Below are positions 1-7,805 of a DNA stretch of 64,000 nt, piece after piece; position 1 is the stretch's first letter, and each line of letters starts with the position of its first letter. The DNA is from Parabacteroides sp. (lineage in GTDB: Bacteria; Bacteroidota; Bacteroidia; Bacteroidales; Tannerellaceae). A model generated the notes under the pieces. It was given only the letters and a program-made list of their open reading frames with translations. It had not been told where the DNA came from and searched no databases. The stretch lies in assembly GCA_022775005.1 (NCBI GenBank), contig JALFJR010000066.1, positions 16,351-80,350 of the forward strand. Direction: 5' to 3'. The position numbers and the translations under genes are program-made.

Positions 1-31
1 TATTACTATACGTTTTATATGAGAGATAAAG

Positions 32-1057
32 ATGAGTGAAACACGAAAAAAGATATTGATCACCGGAGCCAGTGGCTTCATTGGCGGTTTCCTTGTGGAG
101 GAGGCACTCCGCCGAGGGTATGAGACGTGGGCAGGCGTACGGGCCAGCAGTAGCCGGGCACACCTGCAAGATCCCCGCATCCGTTTCATTGACCTGAAGT
201 ATAACGATCCAGCGGCATTGACTGCCCAACTGGCTGAGTTCGCCCGCACGGAGGGGCCGTGGGATTACGTCCTGCACAACGCCGGGCTGACCAAGACGAC
301 CGACAAGCGCAACTTCCTACGGGTCAATTGCGAGAATACCCGAAACTTTGCCGAAGCATTGGCCGCTGCCGATTGCCATCCCAAGAAATTCCTCTTGATG
401 AGTAGCCTCAGCAGCTACGGCATCGGCGACGAGACCGGCTTCACCCCGATTCGCCTGGATGATCCACAACGTCCCAACACCGCCTATGGGCAGAGCAAGT
501 TGGCCGCTGAGCAATACATACGCAGCCAACAGCATTTCCCCTACGTTATCTTGCGCCCCACAGGGGTCTATGGCCCGGGGGAGCGAGACTATTTCTTGCA
601 GATCCAAGCCGTTCAGCAGGGCTTCGACTTCGCCGTAGGCAGCGTGCCGCAACGCATCACCTTTATTTATGTCAAGGATTTGGCGTGGGTAGCCCTCACG
701 GCCTTGGAGAAGGAGGAGATCCGCAACCGCCACTACTTCGTAGCGGATGGCGATGTCTATACCGATGCCCAATTCTCTCGGCTGATCCAAGAGCTTGTAG
801 GGAAAAAGCATGTGCTCCATGCCCGTATTCCCCTGCCGCTCGTACACCTCGCTTGCCGCTACTGCGAGACGTGGGGCAGATGGATGAAGCGGAGCGTGAC
901 GCTCAACAGCGACAAATACCTCATCCTGAAGCAGCGCAATTGGATCTGCGACATTGCTCCCTTGCAACACGACCTGGGCTTCGTACCCCGCTATAACCTG
1001 CGACGTGGATTGGAGGAGAGCATCGCCTGGTATCGCGAAAAAAGATGGCTTTCTTAA
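32..1057 (+). CDS. NAD(P)-dependent sugar epimerase/dehydratase (extended SDR)
   Basis: Predicted cytoplasmic 341-aa extended short-chain dehydrogenase/reductase acting on a nucleotide-activated sugar or similar substrate. The N-terminus carries the Rossmann glycine motif TGASGFIGG (about residues 11-19). The catalytic set is visible as SSLSSYG (serine) followed by YGQSK (Tyr-xxx-Lys) near residue 150. RPTGVYGPGE after that is typical of NAD-dependent epimerases. Length fits the family. The ATG at 32 sits about 30 bases into the window, so the promoter is not visible. The next gene starts 119 bp downstream and need not be co-transcribed. The substrate cannot be read from the sequence; dTDP/UDP-sugar epimerase and dihydroflavonol-reductase-like roles both remain possible. 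Confidence 0.85.
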   Translation: MSETRKKILITGASGFIGGFLVEEALRRGYETWAGVRASSSRAHLQDPRIRFIDLKYNDPAALTAQLAEFARTEGPWDYVLHNAGLTKTTDKRNFLRVNCENTRNFAEALAAADCHPKKFLLMSSLSSYGIGDETGFTPIRLDDPQRPNTAYGQSKLAAEQYIRSQQHFPYVILRPTGVYGPGERDYFLQIQAVQQGFDFAVGSVPQRITFIYVKDLAWVALTALEKEEIRNRHYFVADGDVYTDAQFSRLIQELVGKKHVLHARIPLPLVHLACRYCETWGRWMKRSVTLNSDKYLILKQRNWICDIAPLQHDLGFVPRYNLRRGLEESIAWYREKRWLS

Positions 1058-1176
1058 AGATTATGCGGTCTTTTTCAACAAAAAAGAAAATTATCGTTTC
1101 ATAATCGAACAAAAAGCAGTATTTTTAGAGCCGATTTTTAAACAGAAATGCTAATCAATACTCATTTAATGAAATA

Positions 1177-2718
1177 ATGAAACATTTCAACAGTAAAGCG
1201 TGCATCCTTGGCTTAGGTGTGATCATCGGCGCAGGCATCATGATCGCCACCTACAAGACCTCGGTCTATTTCTCGACCGACGAATCCTGCATGATGTGCC
1301 ATGTGCACCCGCATGTAGAGAACAGTTGGAAACTCTCTAAACATGTCAACAACGGAAGTGGCGTGAAGACGCACTGCGTGGCTTGCCACCTGCCGCCTCA
1401 AAACCAGACCTGGGAGCATTACAGCGCCAAGGCGAAATTGGGCTTAAAAGATGTTTGGGCCTACCTGACAAAAGACAGTGCCGATTTTCAATGGGACACC
1501 AAGTCGGAGTTGGAGCATGCCGTGACCTACATTCCCAACGCCTCCTGCAAGGAGTGCCATCAGAACCTCTTCCCGGAGGGTATCACCGACGATGGTGTGA
1601 CAGCGCACCTCTATTATGAGGACAACGAGGAGAAGCTGAACCTGCAGTGTATCAGTTGCCACCTCGATGCCGGACACTATAACCCCAACTATGTCCACTC
1701 CAAACTGGCCGGTGTACCCGGTGCCAACAATGCGCAAGCGGTTGATACCAGCCTCTTCTATAAAGAGCCGACGACGGTGACCAGCTTCACGGATTACGTG
1801 GAGCAGATCCCGGGAACCATGGTCGCTTTCAAGATGATCGCCGTGCCGGGTGGTAGCTTCCAAATGGGTAGTCAGAACAACGAGCCATTCCACCAAGCAG
1901 ATGAGGCCCCCCTGCACAAAGTGACACTCGACCCCTTCTTCATGGCAGAGGTGGAAGTGACCTGGGATCAATATTGGGCTTTCTACGCACAGACCATGAG
2001 TGAGGGACGTACACCGCCCGAGACAGTTTACGCCAACAACAGCAATCCCGATGTAGATGCCATTTCTGGCCCTACTCCTCCGTTTGGTTTCCCCGATCAA
2101 GGATGGGGCGGTGGCGATCGTCCGGCCATCACGATGACACACTATGCCGCAGAGACCTTTTGCCAATGGCTCTCCAAGCAAACCGGCAAGAAATATCGCC
2201 TGCCGACCGAGGCAGAATGGGAGTATGCCGCTCGTGGTGGCACGGAGACTCCCTACTTCTTTACGGGCAACCCGAAAGACTTCTCCGACCAGGGCTTCTG
2301 GCGTAAGTTCTTCGACGCAAAGACCGACAGCATCAGCAGCTACGTGATCTACGCCAAGAACAGCAAGAACAAGACAGCCGAGCCCTCAGCGGTCAAGGCG
2401 AACCCCTTCGGCTTGAAGAACATGCTGGGCAACATCATGGAGTATTGCGCCGACAAGTACAACCCGGAGGCATACAGCAAGTTGGGCGACAACGCACATA
2501 ACCCGCTGATCACCGAAGGTGAGGAATGGGTAGTGCGTGGCGGCAACTACACCTCCGACGCAGCAGACCTGCGTTGCGCGGCTCGTGGCTACACCAAGCA
2601 CGATGCCTGGTTGAAGACCGACCCACAGCAGCCGAAGAGTATCTGGTGGTATTCTGACATCCGAGGCATTGGCTTCCGTGTCGTATGCGAGCCGGATGCG
2701 GCTATCGCCACAAAGTAA
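1177..2718 (+). CDS. Membrane tetraheme cytochrome c (NapC/NirT-like) fused to a SUMF1/FGE-like domain
   Basis: A 513-aa two-part protein. Residues about 8-30 form one hydrophobic anchor. Four CxxCH heme c motifs follow at about residues 38-42 (CMMCH), 67-71 (CVACH), 124-128 (CKECH) and 158-162 (CISCH), the arrangement of NapC/NirT quinol-oxidising cytochromes. From about residue 215 to the end is a formylglycine-generating-enzyme/SUMF1-type fold, with PGGSFQMGS, LPTEAEWEYAARGG, GLKNMLGNIMEYC, VVRGGNY and GIGFRVVCE. The active-site cysteine pair of true FGE, expected just before RCAARG, is absent (NYTSDAADL there), so sulfatase activation is unlikely. The heme part should face the periplasm and pass electrons between quinol and a periplasmic partner. 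It is followed after 46 bp by two Tat-exported sugar enzymes, which suggests it is their electron partner (inference). Confidence 0.85.
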   Translation: MKHFNSKACILGLGVIIGAGIMIATYKTSVYFSTDESCMMCHVHPHVENSWKLSKHVNNGSGVKTHCVACHLPPQNQTWEHYSAKAKLGLKDVWAYLTKDSADFQWDTKSELEHAVTYIPNASCKECHQNLFPEGITDDGVTAHLYYEDNEEKLNLQCISCHLDAGHYNPNYVHSKLAGVPGANNAQAVDTSLFYKEPTTVTSFTDYVEQIPGTMVAFKMIAVPGGSFQMGSQNNEPFHQADEAPLHKVTLDPFFMAEVEVTWDQYWAFYAQTMSEGRTPPETVYANNSNPDVDAISGPTPPFGFPDQGWGGGDRPAITMTHYAAETFCQWLSKQTGKKYRLPTEAEWEYAARGGTETPYFFTGNPKDFSDQGFWRKFFDAKTDSISSYVIYAKNSKNKTAEPSAVKANPFGLKNMLGNIMEYCADKYNPEAYSKLGDNAHNPLITEGEEWVVRGGNYTSDAADLRCAARGYTKHDAWLKTDPQQPKSIWWYSDIRGIGFRVVCEPDAAIATK

Positions 2719-2764
2719 ACAACGTATTTTATAAACATATTATAGATATAAAACAGTATATATC

Positions 2765-4150
2765 ATGAAAAAAGAAAACGGAATCAGCAGACGTTCCTTC
2801 TTGAAGAGTTCTGCTTTAGCAGGTGCGCTGGGCGCAATCGGAACAGGTAGCACCATGAGTGTATTAACCAGTTGTGGTGGTGGCGAGGGTGCCGCTAACG
2901 CCAACAAGCCGTTGAAACAACCGGGCGAGTATTACATCCCCGAGTTGCCGGATCTGGCTGCTGACGGCAAAGAATTGAAAGCCGGTGTGATCGGTTGTGG
3001 TGGCCGTGGTTCAGGTGCCGCATTCAACTTCTTGAACGCTGCCAATGGCGTAACAATCACAGCCTTGGGCGATACCTTCCAAGAGCGTGTGGATGATTTG
3101 GCCAAGAAATTGAAAGATGAGAAGGGCATCGACGTGCCTGCCGACCATCGCTTCGTCGGCTTGGATGCCTATAAGCAGGTGATCGATAGCGGTGTGGATG
3201 TAGTGATCGTGGCTACTCCTCCCCTCTTCCGTCCGATCCACTTCCAATACGCAACCGAGAAGGGCAAACACTCCTTCTTGGAGAAACCGATCTGCGTAGA
3301 TCCGGTCGGCTATCGTACAATCATGGCTACTGCGAAGCAGGCACAGGCGAAGAACCTCTGCGTCGTAACTGGTACGCAACGTCACCACCAGCGTAGCTAT
3401 GTAGAGTCCTACAAGAAGGTGATGGAGGGCTTGATCGGCGAGATCACCGGCGGTATCGTTTACTGGAACCAGAGCATGCTGTGGTATCGTGAGCGTCAGG
3501 CTGGCTGGAACGACTGCGAGTATATGATCAAGGACTGGGTGAACTGGAAATGGCTCTCTGGCGACCATATCGTAGAGCAGCACGTGCATAACATCGACGT
3601 ATTCACTTGGTTCAGCGGTTTGAAACCAGTGAAGGCAGTCGGCTTCGGCTCTCGTCAGCGCCGTATCACAGGTGACCAATACGATAACTTCAGCGTAGAT
3701 TTCACGATGGAGAACGGCATCCACCTGCACAGTATGTGTCGCCAGATCGACGGTTGCGCCAACAACGTCAGCGAGTTCATCCAGGGTACGAAGGGTTCTT
3801 GGGACAGCTCTACAATGGAGATCAAGGACTTGGCAGGCAACGTGATCTGGAAATATGACAGCGAGGCAGAGAAGGCCAACTTCAAGCAGACCGATCCCTA
3901 CACGCTGGAGCACGTGAACTGGATCAACTGCATCCGTCAGGGCAAGCCGATCATGCAAGCTACGGAGACAGCCGTATCTAACATGGCGGCGATCATGGGT
4001 CGTGAGTCAGCTTACTCAGGTGCGGAGACCACTTGGGATCAGATGACCGCTTCTCAATTGGACTATACGCCGAAGGATTTGAACCTCGGCAAGATGGATA
4101 TGAGTGGATTCGTGGTTCAGGTTCCGGGTAAGCCCATTGATAAGAAATAA
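2765..4150 (+). CDS. Tat-exported Gfo/Idh/MocA family sugar oxidoreductase (lipoprotein)
   Basis: A 461-aa NAD(P)-dependent oxidoreductase of the Gfo/Idh/MocA family, predicted to act outside the cytoplasm. The N-terminus has a twin-arginine motif (SRRSFLK) and a lipobox-like VLTSCGG, so it is probably a Tat-exported, lipid-anchored enzyme. The Rossmann motif GVIGCGGRGSG lies near residue 75. The family EKP motif (FLEKPICVD) and the histidine-rich DHIVEQHVHNID follow. Exported members of this family keep their nucleotide tightly bound and need an external electron acceptor or internal recycling. The preceding tetraheme cytochrome gene (46 bp upstream) is a natural candidate. The next gene begins 5 bp after the stop, so the two are surely co-transcribed. 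Substrate unknown. Confidence 0.88.
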   Translation: MKKENGISRRSFLKSSALAGALGAIGTGSTMSVLTSCGGGEGAANANKPLKQPGEYYIPELPDLAADGKELKAGVIGCGGRGSGAAFNFLNAANGVTITALGDTFQERVDDLAKKLKDEKGIDVPADHRFVGLDAYKQVIDSGVDVVIVATPPLFRPIHFQYATEKGKHSFLEKPICVDPVGYRTIMATAKQAQAKNLCVVTGTQRHHQRSYVESYKKVMEGLIGEITGGIVYWNQSMLWYRERQAGWNDCEYMIKDWVNWKWLSGDHIVEQHVHNIDVFTWFSGLKPVKAVGFGSRQRRITGDQYDNFSVDFTMENGIHLHSMCRQIDGCANNVSEFIQGTKGSWDSSTMEIKDLAGNVIWKYDSEAEKANFKQTDPYTLEHVNWINCIRQGKPIMQATETAVSNMAAIMGRESAYSGAETTWDQMTASQLDYTPKDLNLGKMDMSGFVVQVPGKPIDKK

Positions 4151-4155
4151 GAACC

Positions 4156-5073
4156 ATGGATAGAAGAAACTTTATCAGAACAGGTATGGCGGGTGCGGCA
4201 ATCGCGATGAGCGGTTCCACCCTCGCCGCTTGTGCGTCAAAACCGACTGAAGCTGCGGCCGAGAAGCCAGGCAAAGGCTTAGAGCTGAAGCTCTCCTTGC
4301 AAGAAAACAAGGCTCCGGGCAAGACCTTGGAGGAGCAGTTCGACTACATGGAGGCAAATGGCGTTGTCGGTTTTGAGCCGGGAGGTGGCGACCTACCGCA
4401 ACGGGTAGAGAGCCTGAAGAAAATGCTGAGTGGCCGCAATATCCAGGTCAGCGCGATCTGTGCCGGCTTCAAAGGATTCATTCTTTCTACGGATCCGGCT
4501 ATCCGCAAGCAGTGCATGGACACCATGAAGGAGATCATCGCCGCTGCGGGTGAGTTAGGCTCTACCGGCGTGATCATCGTGCCAGCGTTCAACAGCCAGG
4601 TTCCGGTGTTACCGCACAACAAGGAAACCAGAGATTTCCTCTGCGAGCAGTTCAATGAGATGGGTACTTATGCCGCACAGCATGGAACGACTGTGATCTT
4701 TGAGCCGTTGAACCGCCGCGAGTGCTTCTACCTGCGCCAGGTGGCGGATGCCGCTTCACTTTGCCGAGACATCAACAATCCCGGCGTGCGTTGCATGGGC
4801 GACTTCTGGCACATGACTTGGGAGGAGACCTCCGATATGGGTGCTTTCATCTCCGCCGGCAAATACCTACAGCATGTGCATGTGGCCAGCCGTAAGAACC
4901 GTAACATTCCGGGTACGGATGGCGAGGCGGATAACTATGTAGAGGGATTCCGTGGTTTGAAGATGATTGGCTACGACAAGTATGTCAGCTTCGAGTGCGG
5001 TTGTCCCGAGGATCGTGAAGCCCCCATCACCGCCGCCTTGAAGTTGCTGCGTGAGCAATGGGAGCAGGCTTAA
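4156..5073 (+). CDS. Tat-exported sugar isomerase/epimerase-like TIM-barrel lipoprotein
   Basis: A 305-aa xylose-isomerase-like TIM-barrel protein (AP_endonuc_2 fold; hydroxypyruvate isomerase or sugar phosphate isomerase relatives). The start MDRRNFIRTG carries a twin-arginine motif, and TLAACAS is a lipobox, so it is probably a Tat-exported lipoprotein like its neighbour. Metal and catalytic residues are visible in FEPLNRRE, MGDFWHM, QHVHVAS and SFECGC. It starts 5 bp after the Gfo/Idh/MocA gene, a pairing often seen in Bacteroidetes sugar-modification operons. The likely role is isomerisation, or a lyase step on an oxidised sugar in the periplasm (inference from pairing with a dehydrogenase). 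The substrate cannot be called. Confidence 0.85.
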   Translation: MDRRNFIRTGMAGAAIAMSGSTLAACASKPTEAAAEKPGKGLELKLSLQENKAPGKTLEEQFDYMEANGVVGFEPGGGDLPQRVESLKKMLSGRNIQVSAICAGFKGFILSTDPAIRKQCMDTMKEIIAAAGELGSTGVIIVPAFNSQVPVLPHNKETRDFLCEQFNEMGTYAAQHGTTVIFEPLNRRECFYLRQVADAASLCRDINNPGVRCMGDFWHMTWEETSDMGAFISAGKYLQHVHVASRKNRNIPGTDGEADNYVEGFRGLKMIGYDKYVSFECGCPEDREAPITAALKLLREQWEQA

Positions 5074-5083
5074 CACTGTATAT

Positions 5084-5797
5084 ATGGCTATTGTTTATGC
5101 AAATATGAGATTGAGTGAGGTGGTGGAAGAGCACCCCTCACTCATTCGTGTAGTCAATCGCTTCGGGATTCGCTTGGGTTTAGGCGACAAGAGCGTGCGC
5201 ACCCTCTGCGAGGAACATGCGTTAGACACCGACTTCCTCTTGACCATACTGAACACCTATCTCAATGAAGAGTATTTCCCCGAGAAGAAGCTACAGACTT
5301 TCCATGTCTCCCAACTAATCGGCTACCTCACGAAGACCAACCAAGATTACCTGCGCAATCAACTGCCCAACATCGAGCGGCATTTAGGCTATTTCATCCA
5401 GCATAGCCCACAAGGCAATCAATCCTTGGCCCTCTTAGGTCGCTTCTTCGCCTCTTTCAAAGCAGAACTGACCGCACGTATCCGGGAAGACGAGGAACGC
5501 AGATTCCCCTATTGCCGACAGCTCATTAAGGGTAATCCGTTGCCAGAGCTATCCAGGAGCCTGCAACAGCAGACCAACCAACCAACGGATGACTCCATCG
5601 AAGCACTCTTGGCTGACTTGAAAAGCATTATGGTGAAACACTTGACCGGAGCGTTCAACGATAACCTTTGCTGTGCTGTACTGCTCGCTATCTGCAGCTT
5701 GGAGAAAGACATCAAGCAACACAACCGCATTCGCTATCGCATCCTCCAGCCGATGATCCTCTCAATGGAACAATCATGCGCCGAAACAAGAAGATAG
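5084..5797 (+). CDS. Hemerythrin-like/DUF542-type protein upstream of a LuxR regulator
   Basis: A 237-aa protein resembling the repair-of-iron-centres/hemerythrin group. The N-terminal 60 residues look like a DUF542 (ScdA_N)-type domain, and the rest is an alpha-helical bundle. The expected helix-1 histidines are not evident: the segment reads TKTNQDYLRNQLP where iron-binding members have His before YL. Diiron binding is therefore doubtful, and a sensory or regulatory role is possible. I chose ATG 5084 (MAIVYANM), 10 bases after the previous stop; an upstream in-frame ATG at 5051 lies inside the preceding gene, and ATG 5105 is an alternative. The 3' end overlaps the LuxR-type regulator by 22 bp, so the pair is translationally coupled. 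The link to the Tat sugar operon just upstream is uncertain. Confidence 0.7.
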   Translation: MAIVYANMRLSEVVEEHPSLIRVVNRFGIRLGLGDKSVRTLCEEHALDTDFLLTILNTYLNEEYFPEKKLQTFHVSQLIGYLTKTNQDYLRNQLPNIERHLGYFIQHSPQGNQSLALLGRFFASFKAELTARIREDEERRFPYCRQLIKGNPLPELSRSLQQQTNQPTDDSIEALLADLKSIMVKHLTGAFNDNLCCAVLLAICSLEKDIKQHNRIRYRILQPMILSMEQSCAETRR

Positions 5798-6345
5798 CCC
5801 TGATCCTCAAAGACACCCTGCGTAGTTGCGGCCTGCAAAGCCTGTTGGTGGACTATTTCCAGCCCGTGGAGATTTCCCCATTCCCTACGTTAGAGGCGTT
5901 GCAAGCCAATGGAATGGAGAGTTTCGACTATTACTTTACCGAGGCGGAACTATTCACCGAGGGAGCCGACTATTTCTTGCCACGCCGCAACAAGACCATC
6001 GTCGTGGTCAGTCACAGCGAGGCAACGCACAACGGCAACACCTTGCAACGCTTAGCGACCGACCTCACGCCCGAACAATTGATTGAGCAGCTGCAACAAA
6101 TCTTCGAGGCCACGCCTCAACAGGAGTTCGAGGGCAGCAAAGAGCTCTCCACTCGTGAGATCGACGTGCTGCAGCTGGTAGCGAAAGGCATCACCAACAA
6201 GGAAATTGCCGACAAGCTGAACATCAGTCTCAACACCGTCTTGACCCACCGCAAGAACATCACGACCAAGTTAGGCATCAAGACAGTCTCCGGCCTCACC
6301 TTCTACGCCATCATGAATGGCTTCCTATCCGGAGAGGAATTCTGA
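5776..6345 (+). CDS. LuxR/NarL-type transcriptional regulator
   Basis: A 189-aa DNA-binding protein. The C-terminal third is a LuxR-type helix-turn-helix: LSTREIDVLQLVAKGITNKE, then the recognition region LNISLNTVLTHRKNI. The N-terminal about 120 residues resemble a degenerate response-regulator receiver without a clear phospho-acceptor pocket. The ATG at 5776 lies inside the end of the hemerythrin-like gene (22 bp overlap), which marks a coupled sensor/regulator pair. A similar LuxR-type regulator in Porphyromonas gingivalis has been tied to hemin uptake; whether this is its orthologue was not tested. Nothing in the sequence identifies its targets. Confidence 0.85.
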   Translation: MRRNKKIALILKDTLRSCGLQSLLVDYFQPVEISPFPTLEALQANGMESFDYYFTEAELFTEGADYFLPRRNKTIVVVSHSEATHNGNTLQRLATDLTPEQLIEQLQQIFEATPQQEFEGSKELSTREIDVLQLVAKGITNKEIADKLNISLNTVLTHRKNITTKLGIKTVSGLTFYAIMNGFLSGEEF

Positions 6346-6418
6346 GGTTTCTAATCAGATAAAATTTTAAAGTAGCCTAAAAATTGGCAATTCTCTTCTT
6401 TCCCTTTCCTTTTCCTAT

Positions 6419-6426
6419 TACCTTTG
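6419..6426 (+). promoter_or_regulatory. Candidate Bacteroidales -7 box (TACCTTTG)
   Basis: TACCTTTG matches the TAnnTTTG -7 consensus used by the Bacteroidetes primary sigma factor. It sits 26 bp before the start of the small gene at 6452. I see no -33 TTTG at the usual 19-21 bp spacing. Confidence 0.4.
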
Positions 6427-6451
6427 TGAGCAAACAGGTGTTGAATCTACT

Positions 6452-6808
6452 ATGTACCGTATAGAAAAAAGGAAAGCTGTTCGTTGGATTTGTATGATCT
6501 TGTTACTGCTCATACAGTTTGATGCGTATGGATACGACGCATTGAATGCCATGACCCAAGAGACAGCCTACATCAGTCTATACGAAGAGACCATAGATGC
6601 AGACACCGAACAAACCGAATGGTCAGACTACCGCTATCGAGTGGTGAAGCAGAGGGCTGAACTGAAATTCACGGCTATTGCCCAAGGGGTAGTTGCCGCA
6701 TTCCTATCAGACAGCGTAACAAAACCCATACATGCGTTCATCCCTGCAACACCTTTAGGATCTATCGTTTCACATGTTAATTTACTCTATTGCACATTCC
6801 TGATTTAG
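6452..6808 (+). CDS. Small hypothetical exported protein
   Basis: A 118-aa reading frame that I do not recognise. The first about 27 residues look like a signal peptide or membrane anchor: basic start MYRIEKRKAVR, then WICMILLLLIQF. The remainder has no domain I can name and ends in a hydrophobic stretch (HVNLLYCTFLI). It has its own -7-like box (6419-6426) and lies alone between the LuxR regulator and the TPR gene. Codon use looks ordinary. It could be a small secreted protein or a chance frame; the promoter-like sequence and signal-like start favour the former. Confidence 0.45.
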   Translation: MYRIEKRKAVRWICMILLLLIQFDAYGYDALNAMTQETAYISLYEETIDADTEQTEWSDYRYRVVKQRAELKFTAIAQGVVAAFLSDSVTKPIHAFIPATPLGSIVSHVNLLYCTFLI

Positions 6809-6975
6809 GCCAAGCCACGGTCTAATCATTTGTGCGTGAACAACGCTTTTGAGGAATAGATCATAATCCTTTCCATCTAATTTGCATTTCGGATTTGGCA
6901 TGTTATCGGCTTGTCAAACCACGTTGCATGGAATACGTACATCATAATATTATCTAATCATAAATAAAGACAAAC

Positions 6976-7722
6976 ATGAAAAAAGTAGTCGTATTGGCAG
7001 CATGCTGCCTATTATCCATCGGAAACAGTTTTGCACAAGACGCTGACGCATTGAGAGATGCGGGTGATGCTGCGATGAAAGCAAAAGATTACCCAACAGC
7101 CGTAGCGAAATACAGCGAGTATTTGAAGCAAAACAACTATCAAGACACCGTTCGTATCTTTAATTGTGGTTTCGCCGCCAACCAAGCGAAGAATTATGCG
7201 GAGGCTGCTAAGTTTTTCGATATGGCAGTCAAGATGAACTATAACATGGACGATGCCTATGTAGGTGCAGCCATGGCCTATCGCAATCTCAACCAGACAG
7301 AGGATTTCTTGCGCACGACAGAGGCAGGCCTCAAAGCCATCCCCGCAGACAACAAAAACAAAGCCAACTTAGAGAAACTGGTTTACGCCTATTGCATCAA
7401 ACAGGGACAGGCAGCCCAGAAGAAGGGGGACTTGACTGCCGCTGAGAAGATGTACAAGGAGGTGGTCGATCTTTCCAACAAGAGTTATCAAAGCAAGGCT
7501 TACTATTGCCTGGGTGCCATGATGTATGGAAACGGAGCCAAGATACTGCAAGCCGCCACACCGATCGCCACTTCTGATCCGGAGAAATACAAAGCGGAGA
7601 AGGCTAAAGCGGATAAGGATTTCAAGGCTGCCAAGGAGTACCTCACCCAAGCCGTTGCCTTGGATCCCAACGACGAGAACTCCAAAAAGATTTTGGCTTC
7701 CATTGATGAAGTGCTGAAATAG
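6976..7722 (+). CDS. Periplasmic tetratricopeptide-repeat protein
   Basis: A 248-aa secreted TPR protein. The signal peptide is clear: MKKVVVLAACCLLSIGNSFAQD, with cleavage after SFA. Several TPR-like helix pairs follow (for example AMKAKDYPTAVAKYSEYL, NQAKNYAEAAKFFDMAV, TAAEKMYKEVVDL and AAKEYLTQAVALDPND). TPR proteins act as protein-binding scaffolds; here it should be periplasmic or attached to the inner face of the outer membrane. It is monocistronic, ends in a strong hairpin terminator and converges with the gene at 7804. No specific partner can be inferred. Confidence 0.8.
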   Translation: MKKVVVLAACCLLSIGNSFAQDADALRDAGDAAMKAKDYPTAVAKYSEYLKQNNYQDTVRIFNCGFAANQAKNYAEAAKFFDMAVKMNYNMDDAYVGAAMAYRNLNQTEDFLRTTEAGLKAIPADNKNKANLEKLVYAYCIKQGQAAQKKGDLTAAEKMYKEVVDLSNKSYQSKAYYCLGAMMYGNGAKILQAATPIATSDPEKYKAEKAKADKDFKAAKEYLTQAVALDPNDENSKKILASIDEVLK

Positions 7723-7764
7723 AAAACTTCATTTTTCAACATACAACTTGATTCCAAGGGGAAG

Positions 7765-7805
7765 GGAGGGTACGCTCCATGCACATACCCTCCTATTTTT
7801 ATTTT
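7765..7805 (+). terminator. Rho-independent terminator after the TPR gene
   Basis: A perfect 8-bp stem, GGAGGGTA (7765-7772) with TACCCTCC (7786-7793), encloses a 13-base loop. The T-rich tail TATTTTTATTTT follows. It ends the + transcript just at the stop codon of the convergent - strand gene. Confidence 0.8.

Noticed and set aside
3011..3958. Long antisense open frame across the Gfo/Idh/MocA gene
   Set aside because: It lies wholly within a well-supported gene, has no recognisable domain and no promoter; it reflects codon bias of the real gene.
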